Assembly: GCA_003169895.1 (NCBI GenBank)
Contig: PNAE01000007.1
Span: forward strand, 1,795,447-1,849,418
DNA: 53,972 bases
Origin: Gemmatimonadota bacterium
Lineage (GTDB): Bacteria; Gemmatimonadota; Gemmatimonadetes; Gemmatimonadales; GWC2-71-9
Direction: 5' to 3'
Positions 26,276 to 33,981 of the stretch are shown piece by piece; within the stretch, counting starts at the first letter, position 1, and every line of letters begins with the position of its first letter. A program made the position numbers and the translations under genes. The notes beneath the pieces were generated by a model. That model did not search any database. It saw nothing but the letters and a program-made list of their open reading frames with translations, and was not told the DNA's origin.

Positions 26276-26908
26276 ATGACGAGATCGCGTTCGCGAATGC
26301 CTGTTATCGTCTTGTTCGCCGTTGCCGTCACCGTGGGCGCACAGCATCGCGCCGGCGGACAGGTCCCCCCGGCGCCCGCGACGGCGTATCCGGGCCATTT
26401 TCCGTACACTACCGCGGACGTGCAGTTCATCTCGGGCATGATCAGCCATCACGCGCAAGCAATCGTGATGGCCGGCTGGGCACCGACGCACGGCGCCGGC
26501 AGCTCGGTGCGCACCCTATGCGAGCGGATCATCAACGCCCAGCAGGACGAAATCACGATCATGCAGAACTGGCTACGCGACCGGCATCAGGTGGTGCCGG
26601 ACGCCAAGCCAGTTCCGATGAAGATGATGATGAACGGCGTCGAGCATGACATGCTGATGCCAGGAATGCTGAGCGACGAACAACTCAAGCAGCTCGACCG
26701 CGCACGCGGCCCGGAGTTCGACCGACTGTTCCTCACCTTCATGATCCAGCACCACAGAGGCGCCATCGCCATGGTGGACCAGCTGTTCGCCACGCCGGGT
26801 GCGGGCCAGGATGAGGCGGTGTTCAAGATGGCCAACGACATTCAGGCTGATCAGAGCACCGAGATCAATCGCATGTTGAAGATGATCCTAACCATGCCAG
26901 GGGAATGA
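26276..26908 (+). CDS. DUF305 family secreted protein
   Basis: 210 residues. Signal peptide MPVIVLFAVAVTVGAQ, then the four-helix DUF305 domain with paired-histidine motifs: FISGMISHHAQAI near residue 48 and FMIQHHRGAIAMV near residue 157. DUF305 proteins are periplasmic, ferritin-like in fold, often found near copper proteins and suspected to bind metal; no activity is established. ATG at 26276 follows GGAGAGGGG. A methionine/histidine-rich middle (KMMMNGVEHDMLMPGM) supports metal binding. It overlaps the next gene's first possible start (ATGA). Confidence 0.9.
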   Translation: MTRSRSRMPVIVLFAVAVTVGAQHRAGGQVPPAPATAYPGHFPYTTADVQFISGMISHHAQAIVMAGWAPTHGAGSSVRTLCERIINAQQDEITIMQNWLRDRHQVVPDAKPVPMKMMMNGVEHDMLMPGMLSDEQLKQLDRARGPEFDRLFLTFMIQHHRGAIAMVDQLFATPGAGQDEAVFKMANDIQADQSTEINRMLKMILTMPGE

Positions 26909-26910
26909 CC

Positions 26911-28878
26911 ATGAAACTCCGATTGAATTCGTTCGTCGCTGGACTCCTTCCAGTTGCGGCCATCGTTCTGACTGCCTCGCCGGCTGGTGCGCAGAACGCG
27001 CCGAGCCCCGACCCTCGCGTTGGGCTCCGCGGTGGGAAGATGGACTCGACGGGAACCGTCTTTCTCGCCCGCGCGGCCGAGGCGTCCTGGAATATCCGGC
27101 TGCTCTCCAACACGCTCCCGCCGGCGCCATTTCTTGGCCAGACCAACTCCGATCTTGCGTTCACCGGGAAGTACGTCATTCAGGGGAATTATGCCGGCCC
27201 CCTGATCTGGGACATCTCGAATCCCGGCCAGCCGGTGCTCGCGAAGGCGTATCCTTGCCAGGCGTCGCAGAACGACGTCTCCATCTACAAGAATCTGTTG
27301 ATTGTCTCCAATGAATCCAATTCCGGGCGCCTCGACTGCGGCAGCCAGGGCGTGCACGATACCGTCAGCACGGAACGGCTGCGGGGCATACGCATTTTTG
27401 ACGTGACCGACATCACCAACCCGAAGTACGTGGCCAACGTGCAGACCTGCCGCGGTTCGCACACCCACACCGTGGTGACCGACCCGAAGGACTTCGCCAA
27501 TTTCTACGTCTACATCTCGGGCCAGGCCGGCGTGCGCTCGCCGACTGAGTTAATGGGTTGCTCCAGCCTCTCGCCCGCCAAGGATTCCAACTCGTCCCGC
27601 TTCAGGATCGAGGTCATCAAAGTGCCGCTCGCCCATCCGGAGCAGGCGGCGATCGTGAGTTCACCGCGGATCTTCAACGACCTGGCGGCGCCGCCCTCAC
27701 ACGGCGAGGCGTCGACCGAGGTCGCGGCACTGGACTCGGCGCGCAAGGCGGGCGCGTTCATCGCGGAGTTTGGCGGTCAGCATTTCGTCCTGCCGCCGCA
27801 GTTCGTGAACCCGAAGCTCGACAGCGTGGTGAAGGCGCGGAATGGAACCGGCGCGCCCACTGCGGCCGACAGCGCGGCGTTCCGCGCGTACCTGCCGACC
27901 CTCGTGGCGATCCTGACCGGCGGAAACGCCAACAACAAGCCCACCGGGCCGGACCAGTGCCATGACATCACCGTATATCCCGCGATCGGATTGGCGGGCG
28001 GCGCGTGCGCCGGATACGGTCTGCTGCTGGATATTCGTGACCCCGCGCATCCGGTGCGGATCGGTGCGGTCTCCGACTCGAACTTCTCGTACTGGCACTC
28101 GGCCACGTTCAACAACGACGGAACGAAGATCCTCTTCACGGATGAGTGGGGCGGCGGCGGAGCACCCAAGTGCCGTGCCACCGACAAGCATGAGTGGGGC
28201 GCCGACGCGATCTTCACGATTGAAAACGGGAAAATGGTGTTCAGGAGCTACTACAAGATGCCGGCGGCGCAGACCTCGCTCGAGAACTGTGTAGCCCACA
28301 ACGGCTCACTGATTCCGATTCCCGGACGCGACGTGATGGTGCAGTCGTGGTATCAGGGCGGCATCTCGGTATTCGACTGGACCGACGCCGCACACCCGAA
28401 GGAGATCGCCTTCTTCGATCGCGGCCCAGTGGACTCGACCCATATGGTCGGGGCCGGATCGTGGTCGGCGTACTGGTACAATGGCGTGATCGTTTCCTCC
28501 GAAATTGCGCGCGGTCTCGACGTGTTCGAGCTGACGCCGAGCAGCTTCATCTCGCAGAACGAGATCGACGCGGCCAGGACGGTGCGTTTCGACCAGTTGA
28601 ACGTGCAGAACCAGATGAAGTTTGTCTGGCCCGCGAGCTTTGCGCTGGCGCGCGCGTACCTCGACCAGCTCGAGCGGTCGAACGGTTTTGCGTCCGGCAA
28701 GGTCACGTCCGCGCGCACTGACCTTTCCCGCGCCGAGAAGGCGTCCGGCGCGGCGCAGCGGAGTGCATTGACCCGGCTCGCAACGCGGCTGCATGCCGAC
28801 GCGCCGGGCGCGGCTGACGCAGCCAAGGTGCATACACTCGCGACGGCGGTTGGGGATCTGGCCAACGTGGAGCGCTGA
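26911..28878 (+). CDS. LVIVD-repeat beta-propeller secreted protein
   Basis: 655 residues. Signal peptide (LPVAAIVLTASPAGAQ), then repeats of the LVIVD type such as GPLIWDISNPGQP, GIRIFDVTDITNP, GLLLDIRDPAHPV and GISVFDWTDAAHP, which fold as a beta-propeller; the last about 80 residues are helical. Known LVIVD proteins are extracytoplasmic with no assigned enzyme activity. Two in-frame ATGs exist (26905 and 26911); the second is chosen because the GGGG ribosome site is 7 bases from it but only 1 base from the first. Co-translated with the DUF305 gene. It ends near two hairpins. Confidence 0.88.
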   Translation: MKLRLNSFVAGLLPVAAIVLTASPAGAQNAPSPDPRVGLRGGKMDSTGTVFLARAAEASWNIRLLSNTLPPAPFLGQTNSDLAFTGKYVIQGNYAGPLIWDISNPGQPVLAKAYPCQASQNDVSIYKNLLIVSNESNSGRLDCGSQGVHDTVSTERLRGIRIFDVTDITNPKYVANVQTCRGSHTHTVVTDPKDFANFYVYISGQAGVRSPTELMGCSSLSPAKDSNSSRFRIEVIKVPLAHPEQAAIVSSPRIFNDLAAPPSHGEASTEVAALDSARKAGAFIAEFGGQHFVLPPQFVNPKLDSVVKARNGTGAPTAADSAAFRAYLPTLVAILTGGNANNKPTGPDQCHDITVYPAIGLAGGACAGYGLLLDIRDPAHPVRIGAVSDSNFSYWHSATFNNDGTKILFTDEWGGGGAPKCRATDKHEWGADAIFTIENGKMVFRSYYKMPAAQTSLENCVAHNGSLIPIPGRDVMVQSWYQGGISVFDWTDAAHPKEIAFFDRGPVDSTHMVGAGSWSAYWYNGVIVSSEIARGLDVFELTPSSFISQNEIDAARTVRFDQLNVQNQMKFVWPASFALARAYLDQLERSNGFASGKVTSARTDLSRAEKASGAAQRSALTRLATRLHADAPGAADAAKVHTLATAVGDLANVER

Positions 28879-28925
28879 TCGCGATGAGATACGCGGGTGG
28901 CCCCGCGCCCCGTGTCCCAGGCAGA

Positions 28926-28953
28926 GCACCGCAAGCAGCGCCGCTTGCGGTGC
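28926..28953. terminator. Hairpin downstream of LVIVD gene
   Basis: Perfect 11-bp stem GCACCGCAAGC / GCTTGCGGTGC with a 6-base loop, 48 bases after the stop. No long T-run follows. Confidence 0.6.
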
Positions 28954-28975
28954 CTTCTGTTTGTCCCCGCAAGCC

Positions 28976-29011
28976 AGCCGGGCCGCCGTGAGACTCCACG
29001 GCGGCCCGGCT
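28976..29011. terminator. Strong GC hairpin between convergent genes
   Basis: Perfect 15-bp stem AGCCGGGCCGCCGTG / CACGGCGGCCCGGCT with a 6-base loop, between the LVIVD gene and the convergent anti-sigma gene; it can serve both. Confidence 0.7.
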
Positions 29012-29056
29012 GAGGCATGGCTTCCTGCAGCTTCGCTTCTCTCGGCTCGCTTGTTT

Positions 29057-29968
29057 CTACCGCAACTGCACGTTGCCCATCAGCACGTTGAGCGAGTCGA
29101 CCGGGAGATGTCCCACCACGGTCACGATTCGCACGGTGCGGGTGATCTGTCCATCTGGCCCGACGTAATCGGGATGGGTCCGCGACAGCATGCTCGTCGC
29201 GATCCCACTGGCCTGCAGTACCTGGTTCACCGGCGTGATGTCGTCCACCGGGCCTTCGAATACCCAGACCGGGCGGCCGTCGGCAAGTTGCTGGCGAACC
29301 ATGAATACTGGCCGTCCACCGCTGGCGCTCGCCTGCATCCTGACGGTCGCCACCGGAAGACCGCTGACCCGTGCGAGCGATCCGCCGCCCGCCTTCAGCG
29401 CCTCGTCCCAGTTGCTGCTCACCCAGTCTTTCGCGATCACTGGATCAACATCGACCGCGGGGTTCATCATCCGCGGTGCCACCTCGCTCGCGCCGCGTAC
29501 CGGCAATACATGCGGGGTGCCATACGCGCGCGATATCATCACCAAGTCATGGGCGCGCACGGCACCTGAGTCCGAGGTGCTCCGGTCGAATCCACCGAGG
29601 AAAGCGGGCGTCACCAGGCTCGTGGCGAGCTGTGCCGTCGGCTGGGTCCGGGTGGGCTGCAGCGAGAACCAGACGCCGAGGCCCACCACCGCAGCGGCTG
29701 CGGCGGTCAGCCCGCCCGGCAGCCGGCGGCGTGCGGCCCGCGGCGCGACCTGCGGCATGGCAGGGCGGCGAATGCTCCGCGGTGACGCGATCGCCAGCAG
29801 CATCGACGCTCGAGCCCGCACTTCGCCGACCTCTGCGTAGTGCGACCGGCAGATCAGACAGCCGAGCAGGTGCTCGGCGATCTCGATCCGTTGCGGCGGC
29901 GCCAGTTCCCCGTCGCTGTAGGCATGCAGCTCTTCTTCAGGAACGTGCGGTCGCACGCTGCGCTCCAC
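29057..29968 (-). CDS. Anti-sigma factor with zinc-binding domain
   Basis: 303 residues. N-terminal zf-HC2 domain: ELHAYSDGEL then HLLGCLICRSHY, the HX3CX2C zinc motif of ECF anti-sigma factors. One membrane segment (AAAAAVVGLGVWFSL) near residue 100 puts about 180 residues in the periplasm; this part has a PVFMVRQQLADGRPVWVFEG-like beta region of unknown ligand. GTG at 29968 (VERSVRP) is chosen: it has GGAGGAG 5 bases upstream and overlaps the sigma gene by 32 bp, the usual arrangement. It should hold the sigma factor at the membrane until a signal arrives. Confidence 0.85.
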   Translation of the reverse strand: MERSVRPHVPEEELHAYSDGELAPPQRIEIAEHLLGCLICRSHYAEVGEVRARASMLLAIASPRSIRRPAMPQVAPRAARRRLPGGLTAAAAAVVGLGVWFSLQPTRTQPTAQLATSLVTPAFLGGFDRSTSDSGAVRAHDLVMISRAYGTPHVLPVRGASEVAPRMMNPAVDVDPVIAKDWVSSNWDEALKAGGGSLARVSGLPVATVRMQASASGGRPVFMVRQQLADGRPVWVFEGPVDDITPVNQVLQASGIATSMLSRTHPDYVGPDGQITRTVRIVTVVGHLPVDSLNVLMGNVQLR

Positions 29969-30461
29969 GCTGCTCCTCCATGATGTCGTGCGCGGCGACC
30001 AATCGCTTGCGCGCGCGCGCCAAGGTTGTCCCGACGGCGCCAACAGCCAGTCTGGTCTGCTCGGCGATTTCGGGATACGACATGCCGGCGTCCCAGAGGA
30101 GCAGTACCTCACGGTCGCGCGGCGTCAGGGTCGCCAGCGCCCGCTTGACTTCGGCCTCCTGCTCGGCGTGATCCATCCCTTCCTCGACGTCCTCATGGGC
30201 GGCGGGGGAGGCAATCGGTTCATGCGTTAGGAGGACGAGATGCTTGCGCCGGCGAATGGCCGAACGGGCTTCGTCGCGCGCGATGTTCGCCGCGACCGCG
30301 AAGACCCAGGACCGGGGTTTGTCGGGTTCATGCGCGAGCGCTCGCATGAAGACTTCCTGGGCGAGATCCTCGGCGCGGTCGGCATCCCAGACCTTCCGGT
30401 ACAGGAAGCGGACAACCGCGTCGTATGTTGTCCGGTACAGGCCTTCCAAGTCGAATGCCAT
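29937..30461 (-). CDS. ECF-family RNA polymerase sigma factor
   Basis: 174 residues. Region 2: YRTTYDAVVRFLYRKVWD, AEDLAQEVFMRAL and WVFAVAANIARDEAR for -10 recognition; region 4: LTPRDREVLLLWDAGMSYPEIAE, the -35 helix-turn-helix near residue 125. ATG at 30461 (MAFDLEGLYR) follows GGGAGAG. Coupled with the anti-sigma gene. Upstream, an unusually AT-rich patch (GGTATAATAATATCC on the plus strand, 30481-30495) may hold the promoter -10 element; ECF genes are often autoregulated, but no clear GGAAC-type box is seen. Confidence 0.93.
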   Translation of the reverse strand: MAFDLEGLYRTTYDAVVRFLYRKVWDADRAEDLAQEVFMRALAHEPDKPRSWVFAVAANIARDEARSAIRRRKHLVLLTHEPIASPAAHEDVEEGMDHAEQEAEVKRALATLTPRDREVLLLWDAGMSYPEIAEQTRLAVGAVGTTLARARKRLVAAHDIMEEQRGAQRATARS

Positions 30462-30614
30462 GCCGGCTCTCCCAGGTGCAGGTATAATAATATCCGAGTA
30501 GGAGACGATGGTCGCACGGAAGGATACACATCGTCGGCCACGTCCCATTCAATCCACCCAGTTGGACCGCCCGCTGAGCGCACGGTACTGAATGAGTCTG
30601 GCGGGTGCGTTTCG

Positions 30615-31439
30615 TTACAACTTGAGACGGCGATTCCTGAAGGCACAGCCCGCATGCAGGCCCGAGCGCTTCTCTGGCCACTGTGAACACATGAGGGGCT
30701 TGGCCGGCCGGCCATCGGCCCGGACGCGTCCGTGCAGGTCGCAGCCGCCGTCGGTCTTGAGAAACCCGCAGGCGGAGATGATCTCGACCACGAGCTGTTC
30801 GTCATTTTCGCGCTCGGCCTTGCAGAGATACGGCGCTTTTCGATTCCGGATCAGGGCTTCCAGCATCGTCTGCTTGGTCGTGCAGCAGACGTCGACCTGA
30901 ACGTCGCGACAGCACGCCGCGCCGCGCTTGTTGTCCGACGTGCGGCAGGCCGCCGTCGCACAAGGATTGGCAACGGGCGCAAGCGGCAATGAGCGCTGCG
31001 CCACCGGCGGTGGAGCGAGGCGCCGGCCGACCAGCCGTTGGCGCTCGACGATAGTGAACTGGTCATTGGCGAGCCGGCGCGGTGCGGGCGTGCGGGGCAT
31101 GGCCCGGAGCCGGCGCTCGAAGCCGTGCGCCGTGCACCGGCTGGGCTGGTCGTCACCACCGCTGGCGAGGAAGCGGCACGGGATGTGGATACTCGCGTCG
31201 CACCACAGTTCACCATCGCGCTCGAACAGGGGCCCGAAATCAATCCGTTCCGTATGCCCAAGCAACCAGGTTGCATCGTGATCTTCTTCGCCATCGATGG
31301 TGGTGACGCGCAGGGTGACATCGAGGGTGCGGCAATGCCGGCCGAGACGGCGGCATGGTGGAGGCGGCAATGAGACTCCGAACCGAGAAGAGGGTGAAGC
31401 CGATTGGTGTGGGAGGAACCTAAGGAGGGCATAAGCCAT
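30615..31439 (-). CDS. Cysteine-rich hypothetical protein, putative metal-binding
   Basis: 274 residues if ATG at 31439 is used. An in-frame TTG at 31370 with GGAG 5 bases upstream may be the true start (251 residues). The first about 40 residues look non-conserved, then LRVTTIDGEEDHDATWLLG, HIPCRFLASG, and a C-terminal cluster: NPCATAACRTS, RGAACCRDVQVDVCC, APYLCKAE, ISACGFLKTDGGCDLHG, LMCSQWP. About thirteen cysteines suggest Fe-S, zinc or heme-independent metal binding, loosely like YkgJ-type clusters. No signal peptide or membrane segment. It precedes the sigma factor on the same strand by about 150 bp. Function unknown. Confidence 0.6.
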   Translation of the reverse strand: MAYALLRFLPHQSASPSSRFGVSLPPPPCRRLGRHCRTLDVTLRVTTIDGEEDHDATWLLGHTERIDFGPLFERDGELWCDASIHIPCRFLASGGDDQPSRCTAHGFERRLRAMPRTPAPRRLANDQFTIVERQRLVGRRLAPPPVAQRSLPLAPVANPCATAACRTSDNKRGAACCRDVQVDVCCTTKQTMLEALIRNRKAPYLCKAERENDEQLVVEIISACGFLKTDGGCDLHGRVRADGRPAKPLMCSQWPEKRSGLHAGCAFRNRRLKL

Positions 31440-31585
31440 GAACCATGCTCAGGCCGTGCCTGCCTCTGGGCTCCACGCCGAGTCTTCATTATGTTGTCGC
31501 TGCCCGCAGTAGGGGCGGACAACCACGGCGCTGCCAGGGGGCAGCGGCGCGACTAAACATCAAACGGATGTGAGGCTATTTCAGA

Positions 31586-32053
31586 ATGCGTGTTCCTGCG
31601 ATTGTAGTTGGTGTGGCCATGCTGGTCGCAGCCTGCGGCGGCGAAAAGAAGGCCGGCACCCCAGCCGATAACACCACTCCGGCACCAGCAGCTCCCACGG
31701 CGGCTGCAGCGACGGGCGCCACCCACGAGATCCAGATGGTGCAGCAGGGTGCGACCAGCTTCAAGTTCGTCCCTGACAACATCACCATCAAGACCGGCGA
31801 CGCCGTGGTGTTCAAGAGCGTGTCGGGTACGGGGCACGACGTGGCATTCTACGCCGACAGCATTCCCCCGGGTGCCGCGGATGTCCTCAACGCGAATATC
31901 GCGGACAAGCCGGCGGACCTCGCCACTCCGCTGATCAACGAGGGGCAGTCGCTCACCGTCTCGTTCGTCGGTGCGCCGGTGGGAACGTACAAGTTCTACT
32001 GCATCCCGCACGGGGCGATGGGGATGAAGGGAACGATCACCGTAACACAGTAG
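31586..32053 (+). CDS. Plastocyanin/azurin-like cupredoxin lipoprotein
   Basis: 155 residues. Signal with lipobox MLVAACGG, a Thr/Pro/Ala linker (residues about 25-45), then a cupredoxin domain. Copper ligands visible: His in GTGHDV, and the C-terminal loop YCIPHGAMGMKG supplying Cys, His and Met, the type 1 blue-copper set. Such proteins carry electrons in the periplasm; with an ACIII in the same window it is a plausible electron acceptor, which is inference. It is monocistronic and ends at a hairpin. Confidence 0.92.
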   Translation: MRVPAIVVGVAMLVAACGGEKKAGTPADNTTPAPAAPTAAAATGATHEIQMVQQGATSFKFVPDNITIKTGDAVVFKSVSGTGHDVAFYADSIPPGAADVLNANIADKPADLATPLINEGQSLTVSFVGAPVGTYKFYCIPHGAMGMKGTITVTQ

Positions 32054-32063
32054 CAACGCCGTA

Positions 32064-32135
32064 CGACGTGAAAGGTGAAACGGGGGCTCCGACGCGACGC
32101 GGAGTCCCCGTCTTACCTCTCACGTTTCACGACGT
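32064..32135. repeat. Repeat-flanked inverted repeat at cupredoxin/PAP2 convergent junction
   Basis: GTGAAAGGTGAAACGGGGGC is mirrored by the complement of the CCGTCTTACCTCTCACGTTTCAC region, nested around the hairpin at 32080-32111. Same sequence family as the blocks at 8661, 10622, 14771 and 49121. It codes for the RKTRDGRRET tail of the PAP2 protein. Confidence 0.75.
32080..32111. terminator. Bidirectional hairpin terminator
   Basis: ACGGGGGCTCCG (32080-32091) pairs with CGGAGTCCCCGT (32100-32111) with one mismatch and an 8-base loop. Nearly the same sequence as the speA/gltA hairpin at 6335-6376. Confidence 0.75.
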
Positions 32136-33034
32136 CCGTCCCTCGTCTTGCGCGTCACAACTCCTGCCACCGTCGCGCCGAGCAGCACGCCCGTCGCGCT
32201 GTCGATGACGTAGTGCATCTGGCAGTACACGACGCCGACGGCGAGGAACGCGGTGGGGACCGCGAGGATCATGGCGAGCCGTCGCGACCCACGCCATGTC
32301 CCAATCACTGCCGCCACCGTCGCCGCGACGTGCGATGAGGGGAATGCGGCGCCATAGGCGCTTCCGCCGCTCAGCGCGGCATAGACCAAGCGTGCCGGCA
32401 GGTTAGCCACGAACGCGCCGCTCGGCCGGGGGAACTCGTAGTACGGTCCCGCGACTGGCAGGAACAGGTAGAAGAGATAGCAGACGAGGTAGGTGGCCAG
32501 CAGGCCATTGAGGTAGCGCTCCAAGGCGTTGCTTCTGCGCTGAAGCAGGAAGAAGATCACCGGCGTGGTCACGATGAGGTAATACGACAGGTACGCCGAA
32601 TGCAGCGTCGCCGACCAGAAGGCGCTCGGATGCGCGCGCCACCAGTCTCGACTGGGCTGCATGCCGAAGACCGCATGCTCGAGCGCCTGGATCTGATGGT
32701 CCCACGTGGGGGCGGCGCCGAAGCGATTGAACACGTCGATGGCGGAGTAGAGCCCGCTGAGCAGCAGCAACGGATAGATGCCGCGCAGGATACGCGTGGT
32801 GGCAGTGAGCGGCGCGTTGGCGAGCAGCCACGCAAGTGCCGGGACGCCAAGGTGCGCCACGAGCACCAGCGCCATGCCGGGCTGATGCAGCCGCGTGGCC
32901 GCGAACACTGCCACGAGCGCGCCGTAGGCCGCCAGCATCCGGTCGACGAGGCGCCAGCCAGCGCGGGTGGCCGGTGTCCCGAGGGGCGAGCCGGAAGTGG
33001 GCGGCGTCAGATCCAGCCCGCTTGGGTGTACCAC
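32120..33034 (-). CDS. PAP2-superfamily membrane enzyme, possible ceramide head-group transferase
   Basis: 304 residues with about six membrane helices. The acid phosphatase/phosphotransferase motifs are YGAAFPSSHVAA near residue 225 and CQMHYVIDSATG near residue 269, giving the two catalytic histidines and an aspartate as in the PAP2/Aur1 (inositolphosphotransferase) group. Such enzymes move or remove phosphate-linked groups on lipids. As fourth gene of a ceramide operon it may add a phospho-head-group to ceramide or act on a lipid phosphate. GTG at 33034 overlaps the reductase gene by 28 bp; ATG at 32938 would cut the protein inside the conserved RLVDRML region. The tail RKTRDGRRET is repeat-derived. 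Confidence 0.8.
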   Translation of the reverse strand: MVHPSGLDLTPPTSGSPLGTPATRAGWRLVDRMLAAYGALVAVFAATRLHQPGMALVLVAHLGVPALAWLLANAPLTATTRILRGIYPLLLLSGLYSAIDVFNRFGAAPTWDHQIQALEHAVFGMQPSRDWWRAHPSAFWSATLHSAYLSYYLIVTTPVIFFLLQRRSNALERYLNGLLATYLVCYLFYLFLPVAGPYYEFPRPSGAFVANLPARLVYAALSGGSAYGAAFPSSHVAATVAAVIGTWRGSRRLAMILAVPTAFLAVGVVYCQMHYVIDSATGVLLGATVAGVVTRKTRDGRRET

Positions 33035-33981
33035 GCCGCGGTGTCGGCGAGCCCGCGCTCGAGGTCCCAGGTCGGCCGCCATCCCGTCGTTGCGATGAAC
33101 GGCGATGGGTCGGCGGTCCACGCGGCCTGATAGAACTCGTGCAGCTTGTCGGGGTGGAGGATGCTCTTCTGCCCCGACACAGCCGCCCACGTCCCGGTCA
33201 CTCCCAACGCCACACGCGCCGCCCAGCGGGGAATTGGCAGCGACAGCGGGGAGCGGTGCAGGGTACGCGCGACGGCGCGGACGATGGCCACGCCGGTGAT
33301 GATCTCGGGATGGTTGATGTAGAAGACGCGGCCCTCGACGCCAGCGGTCGTGCCCGCGAGAACCATCGCGTTGACGAGATCAGTGACGTGAATCAGCGAC
33401 ACCTCCATGGATCCGTCGCCGAACATCGGCGCAACGCCGAAGTTCACCGCCTTGAACAGCGGCAGGAAGCCTTCACGGTCGCGCGGGCCATACACCACGG
33501 GTGGACGGAGGACACACCACGGCAGCGAGGACGCAGCGAGCGCGCGTTCCGCGGCGAGTTTGCTCCGGCCGTACATGGTGACCGGGGTGTCGTCGTCGCT
33601 GGCGACCCTGGGAACGCCGCGCCGTGCCGGCCCGCCGGCCGCCATGGACGAGACGAGCACCACGCGCGGACGCGCGGCCAGGCTGGCGCAGGCGCGCACG
33701 AGGTTGATCGTGCCATCACGATTGGTGGCCATCAACGCCGCCTCGGTCGGCGCGCCGAGCATGGCGGCGACATGGTGCACCACTTGCTGATCGCGGACGG
33801 CGTCGGCCAGCGCGCCGGTGTCGGCCAGATCGCCGGCCACGAGCCGCACGCCCCGCTCGGCGAGTGCCGCCGCGCGTAGCGGGGAGCGCACCAGTGCGGT
33901 CACGGTGTCGCCTTGGGCGAGCAGCCGATCGACGAGGTGACCGCCGACGAAGCCGGTCGCCCCGGTGACCAGCACCTTCAT
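33007..33981 (-). CDS. cerR: NAD(P)-dependent ceramide reductase (epimerase/dehydratase fold)
   Basis: 324 residues of the extended SDR family: GATGFVGGHLVDRLL near residue 7, VVHHVAAMLG, LVSSMAAGGPA near 120 and the YGRSKLAAERAL motif with catalytic Tyr and Lys near 152-156, then LRPPVVYGPRD. In Caulobacter a protein of this family (CerR) reduces 3-oxo-ceramide after SPT and the ceramide synthase; the position directly after the GNAT gene supports the same role here. It overlaps the GNAT gene by 4 bp (ATGA). By sequence alone other SDR substrates are possible. Confidence 0.85.
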   Translation of the reverse strand: MKVLVTGATGFVGGHLVDRLLAQGDTVTALVRSPLRAAALAERGVRLVAGDLADTGALADAVRDQQVVHHVAAMLGAPTEAALMATNRDGTINLVRACASLAARPRVVLVSSMAAGGPARRGVPRVASDDDTPVTMYGRSKLAAERALAASSLPWCVLRPPVVYGPRDREGFLPLFKAVNFGVAPMFGDGSMEVSLIHVTDLVNAMVLAGTTAGVEGRVFYINHPEIITGVAIVRAVARTLHRSPLSLPIPRWAARVALGVTGTWAAVSGQKSILHPDKLHEFYQAAWTADPSPFIATTGWRPTWDLERGLADTAAWYTQAGWI

